64,000 nucleotides of DNA from a virus. Each line of letters begins with the position of its first letter. Within the stretch, counting starts at the first letter, position 1. The notes beneath the pieces are model-generated. The model was not told where the DNA came from and did no database searches. It saw nothing but the letters and a program-made list of their open reading frames with translations. Of this stretch, positions 1 through 8,644 are shown piece by piece. The translations under genes were made by a program, and so were the position numbers. The DNA lies in IMG/VR virus record IMGVR_UViG_3300028610_002494, positions 1 through 64,000 of that record; one strand, given 5' to 3'.

Positions 1-1901
1 TTGGGTTTGTAATAGATTTACAAACTGATAATTATACTATTACTGTTGCAGATAGATTCGGAACAAATCTATTCAATAATATTGTTAATCTAAGAGGTTT
101 AAATGAATATAGAATTGATATCACACTATATGAACTTCAAATTAGACATTTAGCAAGAGAGAATAGTAATTTAAGTTTATATGAGACTACAACTCATGGT
201 AGTTTAAATTTCTCAATGTCTCCAAATTCTTTAAAGAGTTTTATATTAGGAAGTTCAATCTATAATATTACTTGGTTAAATAATGAGAATGGAATAACAA
301 CAACCTATAATATAAATTTAAACTTAGATTATATTTTAACATTAAATACTTCTTATTACAATATTTATTTTAGATTGTATGATGTAAATGTTCATATGTT
401 TGATCCTACTCAATATATATTTAGATTAAATGGAACAATCAAAGATTTTGGGTTTGTAATGGATTTACAAACTGATGATTATACCATTACAGTTGTTGAT
501 AGATTTGGGACAAGTCTGTTTAATAATGTTGTTTTTCTAAGAGGTTTAAATGAATATAGAATAGATATTACTTTATATGAATTAGAAATTAACCATTTGG
601 CAACTGAAAATAGTAATTTAACCTTATATGAAACTATAGGTCATAGTGGTTTAAATTTTTCAATGTCACCATATAGTATAATGAGATTTATATTAGGAAG
701 TTCAACCTATAATATTACTTGGATTAATGGAGAAAATGGAATATCAACAGTTTATAATATAAACTTAAATTCAGATTATATTTTAACGTTAAATACTACT
801 TATTATGATGTTTATTTCGGTTTAATTAATCAAAATGAAGTAAGAATAGATAATTCACTATTTTCATTATATATTAATACTACAAGAAAAGATTTTGGAT
901 TTGTGGTATTAGAAACAGATGATGTTCTTATTCTTGTGCAAGATTACTTAAATATAACTGTTTTTAATCAGGTTGTAACACTTAGGAATATTAATGAATA
1001 TGATATTGTAATTACTATATTTGAGTTCCAGATTAGACATTTGGCTTATGAGAATAGTAATATAACATTGTATGAGACAACATCTCATAATTGTTTGAAT
1101 TTCTCTATGGCATCAGATACAATAAATAAATTTATATTAGCAAATTCAACCTATAATATCACATGGGTTAATGGAGAGAATTCAGTTAGTACAATTTATG
1201 ATATAACCTTGGATGAAAACTATATTTTAACTTTAGATACTACATATTATCCAGTCTATTTCAGCTTATTTAATTTTGATGGATTAGGATTAGAACCATA
1301 TTTATTTAAGTTTTATATCAATGGATTAAGAAAAGATTTTGGTTTTAATACCTTAAATCAGAGTATAAATACTTTACAGGTTTTAGACTATTTTAATCAA
1401 ACTTTATTTAATCGTGCTATGAATTTACAAGCATTTACAGAATATAGTATAAGTGTTTCAGTTTGGACAATGAATATATTTAATAATTATTCTTATCCAG
1501 TAAAAATGATAATAGAAAGAAATGAAATTGAAGTGGAACAAATAATAGAATCAGAATTTAGTTTTGAATATAGAATGCTTCCAAATGTTGAATATTTCAT
1601 TCAAATATTCCATTTAAATGGTACTTTATTGGAAACCAGAGATGTAGAATTAGAAGAAAATAATCAACTTGTATCATTCGGATTTTTTGAAATAGAAGTT
1701 CCATATAATCCAGAACCACTTGTTTTTGATTTTACTATATTAATGGCATTTATAGTAATAATTTGTGTTGGTGGATGGATTGTTGTGATATCTTGGGTTT
1801 ATATGAAAAATGAACAAATTGTTATACCCAATGATACAATTATAAGAAATAAGAAAAAGAATAAGAAAAAGAAATCAGGAACATATGATCATCGAGTATA
1901 A
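1..1901 (+). CDS. Repeat-built surface protein with C-terminal membrane anchor (5' partial)
   Basis: The reading frame is open from the first bases of the window, so the gene starts upstream; the ATG at 216 is internal. The protein consists of beta-rich repeats of about 146-150 residues, each carrying a KDFGF block, an LRGLNEY-like block and a LYET block. Repeat boundaries recur near bases 1, 450, 888 and 1335. Asn/Thr sequons are abundant, as expected for an exported glycoprotein. A single hydrophobic segment (bases about 1720-1805) is followed by a Lys-rich cytoplasmic tail (RNKKKNKKKK). This topology suits an archaeal envelope, spike or adhesin protein facing outward. No enzymatic motif is visible. 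The precise role (virion spike or cell-surface adhesin) is inferred from architecture only. Confidence 0.75.
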   Translation, partial: GFVIDLQTDNYTITVADRFGTNLFNNIVNLRGLNEYRIDITLYELQIRHLARENSNLSLYETTTHGSLNFSMSPNSLKSFILGSSIYNITWLNNENGITTTYNINLNLDYILTLNTSYYNIYFRLYDVNVHMFDPTQYIFRLNGTIKDFGFVMDLQTDDYTITVVDRFGTSLFNNVVFLRGLNEYRIDITLYELEINHLATENSNLTLYETIGHSGLNFSMSPYSIMRFILGSSTYNITWINGENGISTVYNINLNSDYILTLNTTYYDVYFGLINQNEVRIDNSLFSLYINTTRKDFGFVVLETDDVLILVQDYLNITVFNQVVTLRNINEYDIVITIFEFQIRHLAYENSNITLYETTSHNCLNFSMASDTINKFILANSTYNITWVNGENSVSTIYDITLDENYILTLDTTYYPVYFSLFNFDGLGLEPYLFKFYINGLRKDFGFNTLNQSINTLQVLDYFNQTLFNRAMNLQAFTEYSISVSVWTMNIFNNYSYPVKMIIERNEIEVEQIIESEFSFEYRMLPNVEYFIQIFHLNGTLLETRDVELEENNQLVSFGFFEIEVPYNPEPLVFDFTILMAFIVIICVGGWIVVISWVYMKNEQIVIPNDTIIRNKKKNKKKKSGTYDHRV

Positions 1902-1929
1902 AAAAAATTAAAAAATATAAGTGATAAAA

Positions 1930-2664
1930 ATGAAAAGAAAAGATTCTAAAAGAAGAAGTAATCCAGAACAAGGTTATTGGAAGGAATCTGTACATACACC
2001 ATTAAGTTATTGGTTTCTTGTAATTGCAATAGGAATAGAATTTGTTTTAGGGTTTAGAAATATTTCAACCTTATTTGGGATATTATGTATTCTTGAAGGA
2101 GTGTTTGGAATAATTGGATTGTTATTTTTGGATATGATGCATGGTACAAAATCTAAGAGTTTTATATATCCAGATAAATTCAAGAAAGTACATCCTGAAT
2201 TATTTATAAGGTTTGCAATCACGTTTGGTGTTATTGTTGTTATTCAGATTGTGTTTCAGATTATTCCATTAATTACAACTACTGAATTAGCACTTGCAAT
2301 CGTATTTTGTAGTGTTATAGAAGAATATTTTTTCAGAGGGATATTATTAGAATCAGCATTTAAGTCTGCAAGAAGAGCAAAATCAGATCAGAAGTTTACA
2401 GTTTGGAAATATAGTGCCAAAAAAAAGAAAGCACCTAAAGAAATAACCTATGTTGAATTATTAGCTATATTACTTTCTGCTGTTATATTTGCTTCATTTC
2501 ATATAAACTACTATGGGAATCCCAATTTATTATTGACAGTGTTTATGGGTGGATTGTGGTTATCAGCAGTGTATTGGTGGAACAAAGATTTAACAGCAGT
2601 GATTTTAGCTCACTTCATGCTCAACATCATCTTTGTTTACCAATTTTGGAGAGTTATGTTATAA
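1930..2664 (+). CDS. CPBP-family intramembrane metalloprotease (CAAX-protease/Abi type)
   Basis: A multi-pass membrane protein of 244 residues carrying the hallmark glutamate motif (IEEYFFRG, fitting EExxxR) and two downstream His motifs (FHIN and HFMLN), which together form the metal site of this family. Family members cleave prenylated or signal-bearing substrates within the membrane. Several act in bacteriocin immunity or maturation. The ATG at 1930 is preferred because it follows a GTGAT Shine-Dalgarno at 1921; the GTG itself is part of that site. The position behind the surface repeat protein suggests processing of envelope proteins, which is inference. Its stop codon overlaps the start of the homing endonuclease. 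Confidence 0.8.
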   Translation: MKRKDSKRRSNPEQGYWKESVHTPLSYWFLVIAIGIEFVLGFRNISTLFGILCILEGVFGIIGLLFLDMMHGTKSKSFIYPDKFKKVHPELFIRFAITFGVIVVIQIVFQIIPLITTTELALAIVFCSVIEEYFFRGILLESAFKSARRAKSDQKFTVWKYSAKKKKAPKEITYVELLAILLSAVIFASFHINYYGNPNLLLTVFMGGLWLSAVYWWNKDLTAVILAHFMLNIIFVYQFWRVML

Positions 2665-3455
2665 TGCCAAAAGGAATATATAAAAGAACAGAAAAAAATA
2701 AAGGACAAATCCCTTGGAATAAAGGATTAACTAAGGAAACTGATGAAAGAGTTAAAAAATATGGTGAAAAAGTTTCAAAAGGAAGATTAAAAAGAAAACA
2801 AAAGTTAGGGTATCTAAATTCACCAGAAGCAAGAAGAAGACAAGGAAAAGCAATAAGTGGTATAAATAATCCAAATTATGGTAAATTTGGAGAAAAAAAT
2901 CATAATTATGGTAAACATCATTCAGAAGAAACTAAAGAGAAAATGTCGGAATCAAGAAAAGGTATATATGTTGGAGAAAAAGCACCAATGTATGGTAAAA
3001 AATTTTCAGAAGAACATAAAAGAAAAATAGGTGAAGCTCAGTTAGGAAAGTTAAATCATAATTGGAATCCAAATCGTTTAGAAGTCTATGCACCTTATGG
3101 TGAAAACTTTTATAATAATGTTTTGAGAGATGAAAAATGGAAACTACAAAAAGGAAGGGATATGCTTACTGGAACTAAATTAAATATTAATAAACGAATA
3201 GATTATCATCATATTAATTATGATAAATCTAATGATGATCCTAACAACCATTGTTTTTTAAGTAGTAATAATCATATGAGAATTACAGGATATCAATCAA
3301 ATCCTATAAAATCAGAAAGATATAAAAAAATATTACAAGAAAATACATTGGCTTTAAAAAATGGAGAAATACCGAAAAATTGGAGTCAAATTAATAAAGA
3401 ATTATTTAGACAAGAGAAATTAAAACAATTAGATTTAAGTTCATATATAATATAA
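2664..3455 (+). CDS. Free-standing HNH homing endonuclease with NUMOD3 repeats
   Basis: The N-terminal half carries repeated NUMOD3-type DNA-binding segments (NPNYGK and HNYGKHHSEETKEKMSES, then MYGKKFSEEHKRKIGEAQ). The C-terminal half has an HNH-like core (YHHINYDKSNDDPNNHCFL). NUMOD3-HNH proteins are mobile endonucleases that cut specific sites in intron-less or intron-bearing alleles. The ATG overlaps the preceding stop as TAATG, so it is translationally coupled to the protease gene rather than sitting in a recognisable intron. The coding is very Lys/Asn-rich like its neighbours. It is an insertion in an otherwise membrane-protein operon and probably selfish. Confidence 0.85.
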   Translation: MPKGIYKRTEKNKGQIPWNKGLTKETDERVKKYGEKVSKGRLKRKQKLGYLNSPEARRRQGKAISGINNPNYGKFGEKNHNYGKHHSEETKEKMSESRKGIYVGEKAPMYGKKFSEEHKRKIGEAQLGKLNHNWNPNRLEVYAPYGENFYNNVLRDEKWKLQKGRDMLTGTKLNINKRIDYHHINYDKSNDDPNNHCFLSSNNHMRITGYQSNPIKSERYKKILQENTLALKNGEIPKNWSQINKELFRQEKLKQLDLSSYII

Positions 3456-3467
3456 AAAGGTTATGAA

Positions 3468-3971
3468 ATGAATATAGATATGAGAAATAAAATAAACATT
3501 ATAGGAATTGGTTCAATATCTACACTTTTGATATTACTTATGATCGAAACTTTATTTTTTCAAATAATTTCAGACACACTCATTAATAATATCAACGATA
3601 ATTTGATGTTATTAATAATAGTAGTTGGATTATTTATATTTACAATTATAATTAGTATCATTGTAGGTTATTTTGTTACACAAGATATCAGTAGAGGTTC
3701 AGTGTTTAGAGCATCTATAATGAGTCTTGAGTGTTTAATTATGTTTTTATTTATTGTATCAAATATTTCATTATTTTTTACTTATAGAAATATGTATTCA
3801 GGATTAACTGGAAATAGATCATTTTTAATTTTACCTTTATTTCCACAAGTTCTTATAAACTTTGGAATATATATTCTGAGTGAGATTTTTTATTTATTCA
3901 TACTGATAATTGTGGTATATTACTTGTTTTTTGTACTTTTCTTAGAAAAATTATTTATTACAAAATATTAA
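3468..3971 (+). CDS. Four-helix integral membrane protein, unknown
   Basis: A 167-residue protein that is mostly hydrophobic, with about four predicted transmembrane segments (near residues 12-35, 45-70, 85-105 and 125-160) and short polar loops. No catalytic motif or Cys/His pattern is visible and I do not recognise the family. The ATG follows an AAAAGGTTATGAA ribosome-binding stretch 12 bases after the homing endonuclease stop. It belongs to a run of small membrane proteins (3468-8556) that looks like one transcription unit. A role in a lipid envelope or membrane complex is inferred from company alone. Confidence 0.6.
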   Translation: MNIDMRNKINIIGIGSISTLLILLMIETLFFQIISDTLINNINDNLMLLIIVVGLFIFTIIISIIVGYFVTQDISRGSVFRASIMSLECLIMFLFIVSNISLFFTYRNMYSGLTGNRSFLILPLFPQVLINFGIYILSEIFYLFILIIVVYYLFFVLFLEKLFITKY

Positions 3972-3987
3972 AAAAAGGTAAATTAAA

Positions 3988-4275
3988 ATGGATCAACAAA
4001 AAAAATCTAAAAGAAAAAAAACTAAAAAGTATATTAAGAATATGAGTTTGTTTTCGATTGCTTTAATGTCTGGTTTATTTACATTAATCATAAGCTTTAT
4101 ATTTATGGTTGTGTATTGGACTGGAGAACAACTTGGAGTTGCACCAGTTATAACACTTGGTACATTAGATTGGCTTACTTATGGAGAAGGAATTATTATA
4201 TATGTGGTTTTGTTATCATCAAGTGTTTTCTTTGGATCATTCATTATTTTATATTGGTTAAGAAAATATGGTTAA
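3988..4275 (+). CDS. Small two-helix membrane protein, unknown
   Basis: A 95-residue protein with a very basic N-terminus (KKSKRKKTKKYIK) followed by two hydrophobic segments (about residues 20-45 and 65-90), predicting a hairpin with the positive N-terminus in the cytoplasm. The start follows AAAAAAGGTAAATTAAA. A shorter overlapping frame inside it is a shadow. No family was recognised. It sits between a four-helix protein and two membrane-anchored jelly-roll-like proteins in the putative envelope operon. Confidence 0.6.
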   Translation: MDQQKKSKRKKTKKYIKNMSLFSIALMSGLFTLIISFIFMVVYWTGEQLGVAPVITLGTLDWLTYGEGIIIYVVLLSSSVFFGSFIILYWLRKYG

Positions 4276-4287
4276 AATTAGATAAAA

Positions 4288-4983
4288 ATGAAAGAATTTA
4301 AACATGGTGGGATATTAATAATTCTCAGTATTCCAATCCTCATAATTTCAGCTATGTTTGTAATTAGGGAAATAGAAAATACACAAACTATTTATTATTA
4401 TGATTTTGAGGATGATAAGACAGGTTCTTATCCAAAAGGATTTATAGGAGTATTAAGAGATACAGATTACACTCGTGTGGTGTATTTTGATGAAATACAT
4501 AAGAATGTAGTTGAAATAAATTATTTTGAAGAACCATCATATAATCCTGTTATTGGTGGTGGACTTGAATTTAATACCATTTTTAGATTAACTAAAAGAG
4601 GAATAATAGAATTTGATATTTATATTATATATAATAAAAGAATTAATATTGATATTTGTCAAACAGATGGAGAATATGATATTATTGATGATATTGTTAT
4701 TAGGATGCCATTCTCATCTACACAACATCATATAGCAATAATGAATGAAGAAGGAGTATATGAAGAAATAAAATCTTTTAGTATATCCAGATGGTATAAA
4801 TTTAAGATTGAGTTTGATGTTGATATTGGATGGGCATTATGGATTGATGGTGCATTACAATCAAGTAGAATAGGGTTTTATCAGGATCCTCCATATATGT
4901 GTCAATTATATTTTGCCACATATGAATTAGGACAGGTTTTTTATGTTGATAATATAATGATAAATATATTAGAGGAATATTAA
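4288..4983 (+). CDS. Membrane-anchored jelly-roll (LamG/concanavalin-like) protein A
   Basis: A 231-residue protein with an N-terminal signal-anchor (residues about 6-25, ILIILSIPILIISAMFVI). It is followed by an extracytoplasmic beta-rich domain with the pattern YYDFEDDKTGSYPKGF and a C-terminal strand ending VDNIMI. That arrangement is typical of concanavalin-like lectin or LamG sandwiches, where an N-terminal 'DFED...G..P.GW' strand and a terminal 'D(D/N)..I' strand pair up. It shares this plan with the next gene, so the two are likely paralogues. A glycan-binding role at the virion or cell surface is likely but inferred. Confidence 0.6.
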   Translation: MKEFKHGGILIILSIPILIISAMFVIREIENTQTIYYYDFEDDKTGSYPKGFIGVLRDTDYTRVVYFDEIHKNVVEINYFEEPSYNPVIGGGLEFNTIFRLTKRGIIEFDIYIIYNKRINIDICQTDGEYDIIDDIVIRMPFSSTQHHIAIMNEEGVYEEIKSFSISRWYKFKIEFDVDIGWALWIDGALQSSRIGFYQDPPYMCQLYFATYELGQVFYVDNIMINILEEY

Positions 4984-5910
4984 ATGGCAAAAAAGGGTTA
5001 TATTAAAAAAAAGGATATTCAACAAAAAAAGAGATTATTAATTATTACTATAATTATATTTACTATTTGTTTTTCTATGTTTTCATATATATGGTATCAA
5101 ACAAATAAACCAATATTTATATCTAATTATGTAGAAGATACATTTGAAGATCAAATTTTAGGAGTATTTCCTGTAGGTTGGTTTTCAATTGTAAATCCAT
5201 TTAATGTTAGAGTGGTTTTAGATGGAGATAATAAAGTTATGGAAATAAATAGTGCAGGTTCTGAAGATGTTACAGAAATTCAGAAAAAATTCAAGAAAAC
5301 TACTGAAGGAATTATTCAATGCAAAATAAAAATACAAGATACAAATACACGATTTGTAATTCATCTTACTCAATTAGATCGAGAATATGATCCATTCGAT
5401 GATATTATTATAGCATTTCTGGAAGCTGGAATTTATGTAGTTGGAGAGGAAAATCTTATTACTTTAGACGATGATCTATCTTTTTGGGAGAGAATAATAT
5501 TATTAAATGATGATACATCATGGGCTATTGATGAGCAGAGTTTGGAGGATTCTGTTCCTTTAATGAGATATGAAGTAAACTTTTGGTATTCAATAAAAAT
5601 AGAGTTCAACAGAGAAAGATTTTTATTAACTATAAATGAAGTCCTTTTAGGAGCATTTAATTATCCACGATATAATTCACCATATTTAACAAGTTTATAT
5701 TTTGTTTCATTTGCAACACAATATGATTTCAAATTTTATGTAGATGATGTTAAAATAACATTATCAAATCCAGTTGATTATATTCATCCATTAAACATTT
5801 TTGGTATATTTTTAATGGTATTTTTATTAAGTATAATTATATTATGTATATTATGTTATTTTAAATTTTCCAAATTAAAGAGAAAAACTACAACTAAAAA
5901 AAGGAAATAA
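4984..5910 (+). CDS. Membrane-anchored jelly-roll (LamG/concanavalin-like) protein B
   Basis: A 308-residue protein with a transmembrane segment near residues 18-38, an extracytoplasmic beta-rich domain with the signature DTFEDQILGVFPVGW, a terminal strand FYVDDVKITL, and a second hydrophobic segment near residues 272-296 followed by a Lys-rich tail. The domain plan parallels the preceding gene (DFED...YPKGF and YVDNIMI), suggesting duplication. It begins one base after the upstream stop (TAAATG). The central region is longer than in the neighbour. Likely role: surface carbohydrate recognition or spike component; no catalytic residues are evident. Confidence 0.6.
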   Translation: MAKKGYIKKKDIQQKKRLLIITIIIFTICFSMFSYIWYQTNKPIFISNYVEDTFEDQILGVFPVGWFSIVNPFNVRVVLDGDNKVMEINSAGSEDVTEIQKKFKKTTEGIIQCKIKIQDTNTRFVIHLTQLDREYDPFDDIIIAFLEAGIYVVGEENLITLDDDLSFWERIILLNDDTSWAIDEQSLEDSVPLMRYEVNFWYSIKIEFNRERFLLTINEVLLGAFNYPRYNSPYLTSLYFVSFATQYDFKFYVDDVKITLSNPVDYIHPLNIFGIFLMVFLLSIIILCILCYFKFSKLKRKTTTKKRK

Positions 5911-5912
5911 AA

Positions 5913-6044
5913 ATGGCAAAAAAGAATAAAGAACCACTTAAAAAAACAAACAGAATAGTTTGGATAATTGTAGGATTACTTACTGGATTTACATTAATTT
6001 TGGCAATTAGAATCCTTATTAATATTCAAGATTATTTTCCATAA
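5913..6044 (+). CDS. 43-residue single-span membrane peptide
   Basis: ATG at 5913, one base after the previous stop region and preceded by AAAAGGAAATAAA. It encodes a basic N-terminus (MAKKNKEPLKKTNR), one hydrophobic helix (about residues 17-38) and a short tail ending YFP. The tight fit between two genes, a good ribosome-binding site (AAGGAAAT) and membrane topology like its neighbours argue that it is real. Function unknown; it resembles the small membrane peptides common in enveloped archaeal virus operons. Confidence 0.6.
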   Translation: MAKKNKEPLKKTNRIVWIIVGLLTGFTLILAIRILINIQDYFP

Positions 6045-6060
6045 AAAAAGGTAAATTAAA

Positions 6061-7374
6061 ATGAATAATAAATTATTAAGAACAAAAAGGAAGATGATCA
6101 TCTTCTTAAAACGAAATCATTATCTTATTTCGTGTGTTTTAGTGATATTACTTATAACAGCAGTAGTATGTGTATGTTTGTCTCCTTTTGTTTATCAATA
6201 CATAACATATGAAGGTGATATTAGTGATGATGATGTTGGTGGAGACAGGACTTATTATTATGATTTAGTAGAATATACAGATCGGATTTATGTTCATAAG
6301 GATGGTTCTGGAACAACAGGAGAATCATGGGAAACTGCTTATTCTACTATTAATGCTGCTTATGCTGCGACTTCTTCGGATCTTGATGATAAAACCTTGA
6401 TTTTTGTTGGTCTTGGTACTTTTGATGTTAATATTGCTGGACAATTAGATATAACTAAAAACGTTAATATAATTGGTTCAGGAAGAGAAGGAACAACTTT
6501 TATGAATTCTCATATTTCAGCTGATTTTGTTTTTAGTGTATCTCGATATTTCAAGATTGAACATTGTGAAGTATTTTATAATCAATCCTGTGGTGGAATT
6601 AATGTTCAAGATACTTCTGATTCTCATTTAATACATATAAATTTTATGACTGAAGTTAATCATACTGGAACTCCAGAAGCTTTATATTTAGATGGTGGAG
6701 GACATGGTGAATTTGAAGATCTTCATTTTGATGGGTTGAATACAACTTCAACAGCTATTAATATTTCAAATAGTGATCATAATACTTTTTGGGATATAGA
6801 GGTATATGAATATAATAATACAGGAATTCATATTTGTAATAATTCTAATAATAATTTATTTAAAGATATTCATATTTTTGAAACAGATATTGGACTTAAT
6901 ATTGATTCTGGATATAATCAACACTTTATGGATTTAATGTTCTTTGGTTGTGCTACTAATGTTGATGATGAAATAGGAAATTCATATTGGTATGATATTA
7001 TAACTGATGTTGAAGAGGCAATTACAGCACCAAATGATTTAACTGGTGTTGTAGTAAATACAGATGCTTTAGGAGATACTTATGGTATAGATACATTAAT
7101 TTATGATGCTTCAGCTTCAGATCGACCATATTATATTGTAGCAATGATGTTTGAACCAAATGTAAAAGAAAGATATGGTTTAAGACTAACAGATGATGGT
7201 GGAACAACTTATTTCTATGAGACTGTTATAGAAGCAAAAAATATAGATGAAGTTAATAGATTAACAATAGAATTTCCAAGAGTATTTAATGCTCATAGTC
7301 AAATCCATTGTTCTGTTATGTCAGAAAGTGGTGGAGATCATATGGATAATTGGTTAGAAATAGTTTTAATTTAA
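6061..7374 (+). CDS. Membrane-anchored right-handed beta-helix protein
   Basis: A 437-residue protein. Residues about 18-45 form a signal-anchor. From about residue 77 the sequence reads as a pectate-lyase-like beta-helix: an entry strand (YVHKDGSGTTGESWETAYST), then short repeats rich in Asn, Ile and Gly (ISNSDHNTFWDI, ICNNSNNNLFKDI) that stack as coils. A separate beta domain of about 100 residues follows (from residue 322). Beta-helix proteins in viruses commonly bind or cut surface polysaccharide as receptor-binding spikes. No clear catalytic triad is visible, so binding is as likely as cleavage. Codon use is slightly less AT-extreme than its neighbours. Confidence 0.75.
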   Translation: MNNKLLRTKRKMIIFLKRNHYLISCVLVILLITAVVCVCLSPFVYQYITYEGDISDDDVGGDRTYYYDLVEYTDRIYVHKDGSGTTGESWETAYSTINAAYAATSSDLDDKTLIFVGLGTFDVNIAGQLDITKNVNIIGSGREGTTFMNSHISADFVFSVSRYFKIEHCEVFYNQSCGGINVQDTSDSHLIHINFMTEVNHTGTPEALYLDGGGHGEFEDLHFDGLNTTSTAINISNSDHNTFWDIEVYEYNNTGIHICNNSNNNLFKDIHIFETDIGLNIDSGYNQHFMDLMFFGCATNVDDEIGNSYWYDIITDVEEAITAPNDLTGVVVNTDALGDTYGIDTLIYDASASDRPYYIVAMMFEPNVKERYGLRLTDDGGTTYFYETVIEAKNIDEVNRLTIEFPRVFNAHSQIHCSVMSESGGDHMDNWLEIVLI

Positions 7375-7431
7375 ATTAAAATAATAAATATTAAAAACAA
7401 GTAAAATAATTAAAAATTAAGGTAAAATAAG

Positions 7432-7686
7432 ATGAATAATAAAAAATTGAATATAATTATAGTTTGTAAAAATTTAATCGCTGTAGGGATAATTATGTTG
7501 ATAATTTCAGTGGTTTTTTTATTTAGGTTTAATATAGGTTTTACAATTTTTGAAAATATAGAAGATATAATTTTATTATCAATGATATTTATTTGGTTAA
7601 TTAGTGTAATCATAGTCATAATTATAATACTCTCTATAATTCTATTGATTATTTATAAAAGAAAAGAGGTTGAAATAGAAGAATGA
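7432..7686 (+). CDS. Small two-helix membrane protein, unknown
   Basis: An 84-residue hydrophobic protein with two predicted helices (about residues 10-33 and 42-72) and a charged C-terminus (YKRKEVEIEE). It follows AAGGTAAAATAAG. Its stop overlaps the next start (GAATGA), indicating translational coupling to the following membrane protein. An antisense frame over the same bases is a shadow. Family not recognised. Confidence 0.55.
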   Translation: MNNKKLNIIIVCKNLIAVGIIMLIISVVFLFRFNIGFTIFENIEDIILLSMIFIWLISVIIVIIIILSIILLIIYKRKEVEIEE

Positions 7687-8264
7687 AAAGAAAAGATGAG
7701 TCAAAAAGAGCACGTGGAATGCATAAATCAAAAACACAAAAACAAACTCAAACAACAGAAAGAGTGACAGGTGATGCTTTATTTTATTTTATTACACATA
7801 ATATTATTTCAGTTGCGTTCTTTTTCTTTTTTACAATAGGATTAGAAGTATATGAAATAGCAGATATGCCAATCATTTCATTATTTTCAATAGATTTTAT
7901 GGTTGATTTTTGGAATATGGTTATTTTTGATGTGTTTCTTTTTTCAGTATTTAGTAGTATTATTGGAAGAATTTTGGCATTTGGTATTATGAAATTATAT
8001 TTTTATCTTAGAAATAAGAAACGAAGAAGACAAAAAACAATGAAAATATGGTCAGAATTAAATTCAGGTATAAATAGATTTAATTTGATGGTATTTTTAA
8101 TAACAGCATTTTTAACTTCAATAATTTATAGTTTAGGAGTCATTGCAACACTTAATAATAATATTTTTGATGAATCATCATTAATTACGTTAATAGTTGT
8201 ATATGCAATGTTCAAAATAAGTATTTATTTTGTAGTTAGATGGATTACAAAAGCAAAAACATAA
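7683..8264 (+). CDS. Multi-span membrane protein with basic N-terminus, unknown
   Basis: A 193-residue protein with a polar, positively charged leader of about 35 residues. It is followed by about four hydrophobic segments (near residues 37-60, 70-100, 130-155 and 160-185) separated by a basic loop (YLRNKKRRRQKTMK). The start codon overlaps the upstream stop by four bases. No enzymatic motif is visible. Positive-inside distribution places the long N-terminus in the cytoplasm. It probably works with the neighbouring small membrane proteins, but no family was recognised. Confidence 0.55.
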   Translation: MKRKDESKRARGMHKSKTQKQTQTTERVTGDALFYFITHNIISVAFFFFFTIGLEVYEIADMPIISLFSIDFMVDFWNMVIFDVFLFSVFSSIIGRILAFGIMKLYFYLRNKKRRRQKTMKIWSELNSGINRFNLMVFLITAFLTSIIYSLGVIATLNNNIFDESSLITLIVVYAMFKISIYFVVRWITKAKT

Positions 8265-8280
8265 GAAGAGGAATAAAAAA

Positions 8281-8556
8281 ATGAAATTTAAAACAAAATT
8301 TAAAAAAAAAATGAAGAAGTACAAGTGGATTTTTATCTTAATAATCTCTGTAGTTATTGCGATGTATATTTATGGTATGGCAAATCATTATTATCCTGAA
8401 CCAGTTCATATAGGATTTGGACATTATATGGATATATCAACAGGAGTCACAATAATTGGTTTGTTAATCTCAGCTTTTGTTCTTACTATAATTTTTAAGG
8501 AAGAAAAGAAAGTAGTAAGAAAAGAAGAATATCAAGCAATAAAAAAGAAGAGATAA
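8281..8556 (+). CDS. Small two-helix membrane protein, unknown
   Basis: A 91-residue protein: very basic N-terminus, helix at about residues 15-33, an outside loop rich in His and aromatic residues (NHYYPEPVHIGFGHY), a second helix at about 52-72, and a basic C-terminus. The ATG follows GAGGAATAAAAAA. The 88 bases after its stop carry no gene. It belongs to the same run of envelope-type membrane proteins. Function unknown. Confidence 0.55.
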   Translation: MKFKTKFKKKMKKYKWIFILIISVVIAMYIYGMANHYYPEPVHIGFGHYMDISTGVTIIGLLISAFVLTIIFKEEKKVVRKEEYQAIKKKR

Positions 8557-8644
8557 TTGAGACAATTATTATAAATCCATCATTGGAAAATAAGGAAAAA
8601 TCAAGATATAAAAAGTAAAAAAATTAAAAAAGAGAAAAAATAAA

